A stretch of DNA of 21,235 bases, taken from Candidatus Peregrinibacteria bacterium (GTDB lineage: Bacteria; Patescibacteriota; Gracilibacteria; UBA1369; LOWO2-01-FULL-3). Position 1 is the first letter of the stretch, and each line of letters opens with the position of its first letter. Below, piece by piece: positions 1 to 6,630 of this stretch. The stretch is taken from positions 1-21,235 of the forward strand of contig JABJOK010000111.1 of the NCBI GenBank assembly GCA_018664365.1, written 5' to 3'. The notes beneath the pieces were generated by a model. It was not told the origin of the DNA. It saw nothing but the letters and a program-made list of their open reading frames with translations, and ran no database searches. A program made the translations under genes and the position numbers.

Positions 1-2
1 AA

Positions 3-563
3 GGACTATTCATAGCAATAATAATGCATGCAGCCTACAACTACCTGCTGCAATTAAGCATTATGCCTCCAGTGATAATCTTTGTAGTACTTGGATATAT
101 ATATCTAAGGTACTTACTAAATAGAAAAGCAGGACATCTGATTCTAGAAACAGACATTACAAAATACAAAAAATCAACAATTGCAAAAAAAGATGAGGAA
201 GTAGTCATAGAACTACTAGGGATGTGGTTTAAGGACAAAAGATATGTCGACGTCATACACATCGCAGAAAGACTTCTTGAAAGAGATCCAGACAATAAGG
301 TGGTAAAAATGTTCAAGGCAAAGGCTCTAGACAAAATGGACGACAAAGAAACATACAAAAGCATTCTTGGAAATATGTTTAAAAGTAAACTAAGCGACAA
401 GGAGAAGAACATAATAACCAGCCACATAGAAGAAACAGAAAAAAACAATAAAGACAATCCCGCAAAAACAGTAGATGAAAAAGCACCAAAGCCAAAGGCA
501 AGGAAAAGCACAAAAAAATTCATGAAGGATCTGCAGGACGGAGATAGTTTCAAACTAGGTTGA
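3..563 (+). CDS. C-terminal part of a membrane protein, possibly PrsW-like protease, with a cytosolic TPR-like tail (5' truncated)
   Basis: The frame is open to the left edge of the window, so the true start lies upstream; the first internal ATG is at 24. The visible 186 residues begin with the end of one hydrophobic helix carrying an H-A-A-Y-N motif, followed by a second membrane helix (about residues 20-40) and then a charged cytosolic region. A His-x-x-x-Asn helix followed by one last membrane helix resembles the C-terminal end of PrsW/CPBP-type intramembrane proteases. This is tentative, because the N-terminal catalytic motifs are outside the window. After the membrane part, one TPR-like helical repeat (about residues 75-105, with 'AERLLERDPDN') is followed by a Lys/Glu-rich, probably disordered tail. 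It ends in TGA, 49 bp before the glycosyltransferase on the same strand. Confidence 0.6.
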   Translation, partial: GLFIAIIMHAAYNYLLQLSIMPPVIIFVVLGYIYLRYLLNRKAGHLILETDITKYKKSTIAKKDEEVVIELLGMWFKDKRYVDVIHIAERLLERDPDNKVVKMFKAKALDKMDDKETYKSILGNMFKSKLSDKEKNIITSHIEETEKNNKDNPAKTVDEKAPKPKARKSTKKFMKDLQDGDSFKLG

Positions 564-580
564 TGAAATATTAAAAAACA

Positions 581-609
581 AATAAGATTCATATAAATGA
601 ATCCTTATT
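581..609 (+). repeat. Inverted repeat / hairpin just before the glycosyltransferase start
   Basis: Arms 581-592 and 597-609 are complementary over 12 pairs with one bulged base, around a 4-nt loop (ATAA). The 3' arm ends 3 nt before the ATG at 613. The stem is AT-rich and not followed by a proper T-run, so it is a poor intrinsic terminator. A TATAAA lies in the loop region (592-597), so the element could also belong to a promoter. Confidence 0.5.
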
Positions 610-612
610 TCA

Positions 613-1734
613 ATGAGCCTAAAGCAAGCAAAAATAGCACTAGTATTTGACTGGATGACCAATCCAGGTGGAGCAGAAAAGGTGAACCATGTTTTTCACA
701 AAATGTTTCCAGATGCTCCAATATTTACATCTGTATACAATCCTAAAAAATTAAAAGGATTTGAAAAGGCAGGGATTACAACATCATTCATTCAACATCT
801 TCCATTTGCAAAAACAAAGCATCAAATATACTTGGGGATGATGCCATACGCATACGAATCTTTCGACCTGAGCGAATTCGACATAGTAATCTCAAGCTCA
901 CACGCTGCAGCCAAAGGGATCATCACAAAACCGGAGACAATGCACGTATGCTATTGCCACACACCAATGCGATACGCATGGGATAATTGGCATTCATACA
1001 TAAGAGAGTACAAAATGAATCCGATCATAAAAAGCATAGGAAAGAAACGAATTCATAAATTAAGAATGTGGGACAGGCTGTCAGCAGATAGGGTCGACCA
1101 CTTCATAGCAAACTCAAACACTACAAAACGTCGAATCGAGAAATATTATTCCCGACCAGCGACAGTCCATTACCCGATGATCAAATCCAGCCAGTTCAAG
1201 GAAGCCAAAAAAACGAAAGGATATTTCCTAGCAGTAGGACGATTAATTCCATACAAAAAGTTCGATCTTATAATTGAAACGTTTAATCAAATTGGACTAC
1301 CATTAAAAGTCGCAGGAACAGGGAATATGGAATATGAGCTAAGAAGCAAAGCTAAGGGGAATATTGAGTTCCTGGGATACGTCGACGACAAGAAGCTAAG
1401 AGAGCTCTATTCGGAAGCAGAGGCCCTTATATTCCCACAATTAGAAGACTTCGGGATTACTCCTCTTGAATCAATGGCATCAGGAAGACCTGTAATCGCA
1501 TACGGAAAAGGAGGAGCCCTAGATACAATTATAGATGGTAAAACAGGAATACTGTTCAAAGAACAAACCCCAATGCATCTAAAGGCCGCAATAGAAAAAT
1601 ACCAAAAAACAAAGAAGGACTTCAAACCTCAGGAACTTATAAAACATGCCGAATCATTCGACAAAAAAAACTTCGAAAAGAAATTCTTAAGCTATCTAAA
1701 AGACAAGTGGGAAAAGTGGCAAACTAACCTGTAA
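613..1734 (+). CDS. Glycosyltransferase, GT4 family (GT-B fold)
   Basis: A 373-residue protein of usual length for GT4 retaining glycosyltransferases. It moves a sugar from a nucleotide-sugar donor to a glycan or lipid-linked acceptor at the cytoplasmic face of the membrane. Visible signatures are an N-terminal GGAEKV motif (residues 19-24) in the acceptor domain, a mid-protein HTPMRY segment typical of mannosyltransferase-like members (116-121), the AVGRLIPYKKFD strand-helix that opens the donor domain (207-218), and the EX7E catalytic/donor motif (Glu278 and Glu286 in EDFGITPLE), followed by ASGRPVIAY. There is no signal peptide or membrane helix. The start at 613 gives a natural N-terminus ('KIALVFDW'). 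The 3' end overlaps the convergent pilin-like gene by 11 bp. Donor and acceptor cannot be told from sequence; a role in cell-envelope polysaccharide synthesis is inferred. Confidence 0.85.
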   Translation: MSLKQAKIALVFDWMTNPGGAEKVNHVFHKMFPDAPIFTSVYNPKKLKGFEKAGITTSFIQHLPFAKTKHQIYLGMMPYAYESFDLSEFDIVISSSHAAAKGIITKPETMHVCYCHTPMRYAWDNWHSYIREYKMNPIIKSIGKKRIHKLRMWDRLSADRVDHFIANSNTTKRRIEKYYSRPATVHYPMIKSSQFKEAKKTKGYFLAVGRLIPYKKFDLIIETFNQIGLPLKVAGTGNMEYELRSKAKGNIEFLGYVDDKKLRELYSEAEALIFPQLEDFGITPLESMASGRPVIAYGKGGALDTIIDGKTGILFKEQTPMHLKAAIEKYQKTKKDFKPQELIKHAESFDKKNFEKKFLSYLKDKWEKWQTNL

Positions 1735-2329
1735 CAAGGGATAGCACAACATTCACAATAGCCCAGGCTGTCAGAGTAAGTACCAAACCGATAACAGCAT
1801 TCTTAATAGCATTCTTGCCTTTATCTTTCTCACTAGACAAACCTCCAAACATATACATATATCCACCAACCACAAGACCTGCAACCGAAGCAAGACCGGC
1901 AAGACCAATAATAAATTCCAAAATCCACCTAAGATAAAAAGGAACCATCCAAAGAGGAATATTTCCCGTTTTTATACCACAAGCAAGAATGTCAGTGTAA
2001 GAAGCAATCTTGTTCAAGGGGTCAATCATCATAGATTCCCTCTTTGCAATTATCTTCTTAGATGAGGGGACAACAAATGTAGTAACCGTTCCAGGCGCAA
2101 AAGTCCCGTCAGTTAATGATCCCGAAGAAGGCACAAGAACATCCAGTGATTCATCGACAAGCTTTCGGGAAACCCAATCCATAACAGTCTGGCAATCAAT
2201 AGTAGTAAAGTTAGTATCAGGCAAAACAGTTGCCTTAGGTGCTGAGGTCTCAGCAAACGCAACAAGCCCTACGCTCATGAAGCTAATTAAGAACATTGCG
2301 AGCAAACTACTGGCGAAATATTTTCTCAT
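1724..2329 (-). CDS. Pilin-like (TrbC/VirB2-type) secreted membrane protein
   Basis: A 201-residue protein with a clear N-terminal signal peptide (positive start MRK, hydrophobic core about 8-24, likely cleavage after A-F-A at 26). It has an extracytoplasmic region of about 100 residues and two C-terminal membrane helices (about 133-162 and 175-199) joined by a short charged loop, GLSSEKDKGKNA. This two-helix hairpin with a Gly-rich first helix resembles VirB2/TrbC pilins and the many pilin-annotated proteins of CPR bacteria, but the family assignment is by pattern only. Cys46 and Cys117 in the outside region could form a disulfide. No other pilus or secretion genes are visible nearby. It is transcribed from its own promoter (TTGAAA at 2372-2377, TATAAT at 2350-2355, minus strand), back to back with the der promoter. 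Confidence 0.65.
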   Translation of the reverse strand: MRKYFASSLLAMFLISFMSVGLVAFAETSAPKATVLPDTNFTTIDCQTVMDWVSRKLVDESLDVLVPSSGSLTDGTFAPGTVTTFVVPSSKKIIAKRESMMIDPLNKIASYTDILACGIKTGNIPLWMVPFYLRWILEFIIGLAGLASVAGLVVGGYMYMFGGLSSEKDKGKNAIKNAVIGLVLTLTAWAIVNVVLSLVTG

Positions 2330-2349
2330 AAAATGAATTAACTTTCTGA

Positions 2350-2377
2350 ATTATATCACGCTCCCTTGCCCTTTCAA
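2350..2377 (-). promoter_or_regulatory. Promoter of the pilin-like gene
   Basis: On the minus strand, TTGAAA (2372-2377), a 16-bp spacer and TATAAT (2350-2355) with an upstream TGA forming an extended -10. The predicted leader before the ATG at 2329 is about 13 nt. Confidence 0.7.
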
Positions 2378-2394
2378 ATCTTTATCAATATAAT
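2366..2394 (+). promoter_or_regulatory. Promoter of der
   Basis: TTGCCC (2366-2371), a 17-bp spacer and a perfect TATAAT (2389-2394). The predicted leader is about 16 nt before the ATG at 2418. It overlaps the -35 region of the divergent pilin-gene promoter. Confidence 0.7.
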
Positions 2395-2417
2395 ACCGCT
2401 ACTTAAACAAAACCACC

Positions 2418-3767
2418 ATGGATCCCGCACCGACGATAGCAATTGTTGGTCGACCAAATGTAGGAAAGTCTACCCTTTTCAATAGGTTGATTGGAAAACG
2501 CCACGCAGTTATTGCACATGAAGCAGGAACCACTAGAGACAGAATTTCGCAAAAATACGATTGTAATGGATACGAAAGCTTCTTAGTCGACACAGGAGGC
2601 ATAGAAATAGACAAGAAAGGGGATATAGAAGAGAATATTCAGGTACAGGCTAATATAGCCATCCAAGAAGCCGACATAATAGTATTCATAGTAAATCTTA
2701 CAGAGAACCTAACTGTAGACGATTTTGCAGCAGCAGAAATATTAAGAAAAACCGACAAACCAGTAATTCTAATTGGGAACAAAGCGGACAATTCAGAAAT
2801 AGAAAAAAACGTATACAACATATATGAACTAGGATTCGGAGAACCTATAGCAATTTCAGCAATTCACAATATTGGCCTTGAAGAACTGAGATCAACACTG
2901 GAAAAAACTATAAAAAAGTTGGGATTCAAAAAAGCACGATCAGTAAAAAAAGAAGATAAGGTTATAGATCTATGCATAGTGGGAAAACCCAACGCAGGAA
3001 AATCGTCACTAATTAACGCAATACTAGGACAAGAAAAAGTTATTACATCACCAATCCCGAACACAACAAGAGATGCGACAGACACTGAATTCACATACAA
3101 GGATCAAAAGTTTAACCTGATCGATACAGCCGGGCTAAAAAGAAGAGGAAGGATAAACAGGGGAATAGAGAAGTTTAGCTCATTAAGAGTTTTTTCATCA
3201 ATAGAACGTAGCGATATTGCCGTTTTGCTTATCGATGGAGAAGCAAGCGTAACTAATCAGGACACACATATTACAGAACACGTACTTGCAGAACGAAAAG
3301 GTCTTATCCTCGCAATTAACAAGATAGATCTACTTGAAAAAGGAGAGGAAATGAGGGATCGAATAATTTCAAAACTAAGAAGGAAATTTTCATTTGTTCC
3401 ATGGGCACCAGTAGTATTCGTATCAGCAAAAAACAAGACCAATACATACAAAATACTAGAACTAGCAGAAAAAATCATGGAAGCTCGAAAGCAGAAAATT
3501 AGAACCCCAGAGCTAAACAGTCTACTTCAAAAAGTAACTATGAAGCACCTTCCAGCAGGAAAGGGGCTGAAAAAGGCTAAATTCATGTACGGAACTCAGG
3601 TAGACATAAATCCTCCAAAATTCACCCTGTTCTTCAGGCACGCAAAAAACCTCCATTTCTCATACCCAAGATATCTAGAAAATAAAATTCGAGAAGAATG
3701 CCCATTTTCAGGGACTCCAATAAACATACAGATCAAAACATCAGTCGGGAAAGAAAAGAAGTCATAG
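2418..3767 (+). CDS. der: Ribosome-assembly GTPase Der (EngA)
   Basis: Der is a tandem-GTPase factor for 50S subunit maturation. The 449-residue protein has the full family layout. The first G domain has the P-loop GRPNVGKST at 11-19, a VDTGG G3 motif at about 57-61 and NKAD at 121-124. The second G domain has GKPNAGKSS at 189-197, an IDTAG G3 motif and NKID at 301-304. A C-terminal KH-like domain follows (about 345-440). The start at 2418 puts the P-loop at the usual distance from the N-terminus. There is no Shine-Dalgarno sequence before the ATG; the predicted leader is short and AC-rich. The 3' end overlaps the convergent nucleotidyltransferase gene by 6 bp. Confidence 0.96.
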   Translation: MDPAPTIAIVGRPNVGKSTLFNRLIGKRHAVIAHEAGTTRDRISQKYDCNGYESFLVDTGGIEIDKKGDIEENIQVQANIAIQEADIIVFIVNLTENLTVDDFAAAEILRKTDKPVILIGNKADNSEIEKNVYNIYELGFGEPIAISAIHNIGLEELRSTLEKTIKKLGFKKARSVKKEDKVIDLCIVGKPNAGKSSLINAILGQEKVITSPIPNTTRDATDTEFTYKDQKFNLIDTAGLKRRGRINRGIEKFSSLRVFSSIERSDIAVLLIDGEASVTNQDTHITEHVLAERKGLILAINKIDLLEKGEEMRDRIISKLRRKFSFVPWAPVVFVSAKNKTNTYKILELAEKIMEARKQKIRTPELNSLLQKVTMKHLPAGKGLKKAKFMYGTQVDINPPKFTLFFRHAKNLHFSYPRYLENKIREECPFSGTPINIQIKTSVGKEKKS

Positions 3768-4487
3768 GCTTAGAAATCTCTTGTCATTAATCTTCCTTTC
3801 TCCAAATTTAGAGCGCCACAAATCACGGTAAAACACGCGACGATCCTTATTATGGAACTTCAAAATGTGATCATCTACAATTAAACTAGAATCCTCAGAA
3901 GCCCGAGAAGCCTTTCTTAAAGCACGTTTTTTCTGCCAAGAAGAAAGTCGTTTTTCAAGAAAACTACCAATGGAGCCACCAAAGGCTACTGAGAAAAAAG
4001 ATTTAAGCACAGAATTAAGAGGGTTAACAGGAAGCAAATGCCTAAGAGAAAGCTCGAAATCTTCCTTCTTTTCAAAATAGTCTCGAGCCCAAAGATTGTC
4101 ATTAAAAAAGCTGCCACTAAATCCATTATCAATTACAGGCTTCATACTTTTAATCCAGAAAGCCAAATAAACATCATCATAAATTGAGACCTTAGACAAA
4201 TCACAAGAACTATCATCAATAAAAAAACTAAGACAAAACCTGCCAGACACGTTCTTTCCGTGTCTTCGTACACCCATAAAATGAAGCAGAGCAGTGACAA
4301 AAGTCCTTACAAAGAAAAGGTGCCCCTCCTCAGCCACAACAAACAAATCAATATCACTCCTGTCATCAACTTTACCAAAAGCAAGGTTGTTACAAACAGC
4401 GACCATTTTTACAAACGGAACCATTTGAAGTACAGATAAATAGTTCTCAACACGACCCCATAATTTTTTTTCTATTTCGTTATTCAC
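3762..4487 (-). CDS. Nucleotidyltransferase-fold protein (NTP_transf_2-like)
   Basis: With the chosen GTG start the protein has 241 residues. The Pol-beta-type nucleotidyltransferase core is visible as CNNLAFGKVDDRSDIDLF (residues 32-49), with the metal-binding Asp45 and Asp47. The usual Gly-Ser before it is replaced by Asn-Asn. A basic segment (about 195-215) and a C-terminal Arg/Lys-rich region follow. The substrate is unknown; such stand-alone proteins may modify nucleotides, antibiotics or RNA. An upstream ATG at 4532 would overlap uvrC by 23 bp. The GTG at 4487 is preferred because it lies exactly 7 nt downstream of a minus-strand TATACT box (4495-4500), the same distance as in uvrC on the other strand. 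No partner antitoxin/HEPN gene is visible, which argues against a MNT-HEPN pair. Confidence 0.7.
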   Translation of the reverse strand: MNNEIEKKLWGRVENYLSVLQMVPFVKMVAVCNNLAFGKVDDRSDIDLFVVAEEGHLFFVRTFVTALLHFMGVRRHGKNVSGRFCLSFFIDDSSCDLSKVSIYDDVYLAFWIKSMKPVIDNGFSGSFFNDNLWARDYFEKKEDFELSLRHLLPVNPLNSVLKSFFSVAFGGSIGSFLEKRLSSWQKKRALRKASRASEDSSLIVDDHILKFHNKDRRVFYRDLWRSKFGERKINDKRFLSL

Positions 4488-4493
4488 GCCGAT

Positions 4494-4503
4494 TAGTATA
4501 CTA
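4494..4503. promoter_or_regulatory. Palindromic -10 element shared by uvrC and the nucleotidyltransferase gene
   Basis: TAGTATACTA is a perfect 10-bp palindrome. It gives TATACT on the plus strand (4497-4502), 7 nt before the uvrC ATG, and TATACT on the minus strand (4495-4500), 7 nt before the GTG at 4487. Both transcripts would then start at or next to the start codon. No convincing -35 is seen on either side. Confidence 0.65.
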
Positions 4504-4509
4504 CAAGCA

Positions 4510-6630
4510 ATGCCAAAAACAGACAAAATCAAAGAGGTCCTAAAAAAGCTTCCAGATGCCCCAGGAGTTTACAAAATGCTCGATGGGGAGGGAAAGATTA
4601 TTTACATTGGAAAAGCAAAATCACTCAAAAAAAGAGTAAAACAATACTTCCAAAAGAATTATGAACATTCAACAAGGACCAAAAAGCTAGTTGAAAAAAT
4701 TGAGGACATAAAATTCACAAGTGTCGACAGCGAACTAGAGGCAAATATCCTGGAGCACAACCTAATCAAGGATGTTCAGCCGAAATATAACGTCATCATG
4801 AAAGATGGCAAAAGCTACGTATACATAAAAATAACAAAGGAAGATTTTCCTAGAATACAAATAGTGCGTGAAATTAAAAAAGACAAAGCAAAATATATTG
4901 GGCCAAAAACTGCAGCACACAAAATAAAAGACACATTCAAAATACTTAAGAAGATATTTCCCTTTAGGCACTGTAGCCTGGACATTCAACTTTTAGAGGA
5001 GCCAAACAAAGTAAAAGTGACCAAGAAGACAATTAAGTATCCATGCCTAGACTACTACATCAAAAGATGCGCAGCACCATGCATAGGAAAGTGCACAAAA
5101 GAAGAGTATCAAGCCATAATTAAGAATGTAGAAAATTTCTTACACGGAAAAGCCGATGGGGTATTGAGCGACCTTACCAATCAAATGAATGAGCTAGCGA
5201 AAAACAAACAATACGAAAAAGCAGCAAAGATGCGAGACAAAATAGGTAAGGTAAGGGACATACTAGAAAAGCAAAAGGTCCAAGACGACGGACAAACTGA
5301 TAAAGATGTAATCAACTACCTTATTACGCACGAAAAGGCATACTTCAATCTATTTCAAATAAGAGGAGGAAAACTCATTGGACAAGAAAATTTCATACTA
5401 AACGCATCAGGAGCAGAAGATAAAACAGAAGAAACAGAGGTCCTTCAGGCATTCATTGAACAGTACTACAATATAGCAACCGACATTCCCAAAGAAGTCT
5501 TGATACCTCATAAAATAGGAGAAGAACCAGTAGAGCCGAAACTAAAATTCATAATTCCTCAAAAAGGAAACAAGAACAAATTATTAAACATGTCCCTAAA
5601 CAACGCACGAATTTATGCAGATAGGAACAAAGCCAGCTGGCAAGAAGACAGTAAACTCAACGAAGATGCGGCAAAAGAACTTCAAAAAGTTTTAAAGCTA
5701 AAGGAACCGCTAAAAAGAATAGAATGCTACGACATATCACATCTCGGTGGAACAGACACAGTAGGCTCAATGGTAGTATTCGAGAAAGGAGTGCCAAAAA
5801 ACAAACTATATAGGAAATTCAAAATTAAAACCGTAGAGAATAAACCTGACGACTATAAATCAATGGAAGAAGTCCTAATCAGACGATTCCAAAAAATTGT
5901 AATGAGATTCAGGCACAAAGACCTAAAAGTAATAAAGGCACGAAAGAAAGACGACAAATTTATAAAAGATCACACAAATAAAACAATTTCAAGAAAAGGA
6001 AAGCAATTCTACGTAATAGAGAAAAAGAAGAAGACAATAGGGTTCATTGCAATAAAAGAGCACAATCCTAAAACCATAGAATTCACAAATCTTTACGTAC
6101 TAGAGAAAGAAAGAGGAACCAAAATAGGATTCAAAATAATAAGAGAGGCACTAAGAAAAACAACGGCAAAAAGAGTGTATGCAATTTGCAGAAGAGAGCT
6201 TCTTGACTACTATACTCTGTTCGGATTTGAAGAAATCAAAAAGCTGCCCGAAGAAATGCACTACAGGGTTGCTGAAATAAAAAAACACAGAAAACTAAAG
6301 AATCTTGTACTCATTGCCTATGATAAACTGAAACACAAAGAGGACGAATCTTTCTCAAAAATCCCTGATCTAATTGTAATTGACGGAGGAAAAGGACAGC
6401 TAGGCATAGCGGAAAAAATAATGCAAAACCTGCATATAAATATTCCGCACATATCACTAGCAAAAGAGATGGAAGAAATTTTTATCCCTGGGAAGAAGGA
6501 TTCAATAATACTAGACAGAACATCCAACGCACTCAAATTACTCCAGCGAGCTCGTGATGAAGCACATCGTTTCGCCATAAGCTATAATAAAAACCTAAGA
6601 TCAAAAAGACTAAGACCTAAAAGAAAATAG
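4510..6630 (+). CDS. uvrC: UvrC excinuclease subunit with an inserted GNAT-like domain
   Basis: UvrC makes both incisions in nucleotide excision repair with UvrA/UvrB. Domains in order: GIY-YIG nuclease (GVY at 19-21, YIG at 32-34); a four-cysteine set expected to hold a [4Fe-4S] cluster (Cys155, Cys179, Cys187, Cys191); a UvrB-binding UVR motif (about 216-251); and a C-terminal RNase H-like nuclease with YDISHLGG (Asp408), VIDGGKGQ (Asp625) and ARDEAHRF (His686) as the catalytic triad. Odd features: the protein has 706 residues against about 600 normally. Between MEEVLIRRF (452-460) and SKIPDLIVIDGG there are about 145 extra residues that read like a GNAT acetyltransferase (FTNLYVLEKERGTKIG at 525-540, YTLFGFEEIKKLP at 568-580). 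It also ends soon after the nuclease domain, without the usual C-terminal helix-hairpin-helix domain. The 3' end overlaps thiI by 14 bp. Confidence 0.95.
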   Translation: MPKTDKIKEVLKKLPDAPGVYKMLDGEGKIIYIGKAKSLKKRVKQYFQKNYEHSTRTKKLVEKIEDIKFTSVDSELEANILEHNLIKDVQPKYNVIMKDGKSYVYIKITKEDFPRIQIVREIKKDKAKYIGPKTAAHKIKDTFKILKKIFPFRHCSLDIQLLEEPNKVKVTKKTIKYPCLDYYIKRCAAPCIGKCTKEEYQAIIKNVENFLHGKADGVLSDLTNQMNELAKNKQYEKAAKMRDKIGKVRDILEKQKVQDDGQTDKDVINYLITHEKAYFNLFQIRGGKLIGQENFILNASGAEDKTEETEVLQAFIEQYYNIATDIPKEVLIPHKIGEEPVEPKLKFIIPQKGNKNKLLNMSLNNARIYADRNKASWQEDSKLNEDAAKELQKVLKLKEPLKRIECYDISHLGGTDTVGSMVVFEKGVPKNKLYRKFKIKTVENKPDDYKSMEEVLIRRFQKIVMRFRHKDLKVIKARKKDDKFIKDHTNKTISRKGKQFYVIEKKKKTIGFIAIKEHNPKTIEFTNLYVLEKERGTKIGFKIIREALRKTTAKRVYAICRRELLDYYTLFGFEEIKKLPEEMHYRVAEIKKHRKLKNLVLIAYDKLKHKEDESFSKIPDLIVIDGGKGQLGIAEKIMQNLHINIPHISLAKEMEEIFIPGKKDSIILDRTSNALKLLQRARDEAHRFAISYNKNLRSKRLRPKRK

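Noticed and set aside
41..592. 183-residue reverse-strand open frame
   Set aside because: It mirrors the membrane-protein gene on the other strand, is Ser/Phe/Leu-rich as expected of an antisense frame of lysine-rich coding DNA, and shows no domain.
4488..4532. Longer nucleotidyltransferase start at the ATG at 4532
   Set aside because: It would overlap uvrC and lie upstream of the shared -10 box; the GTG at 4487 fits the 7-nt spacing.
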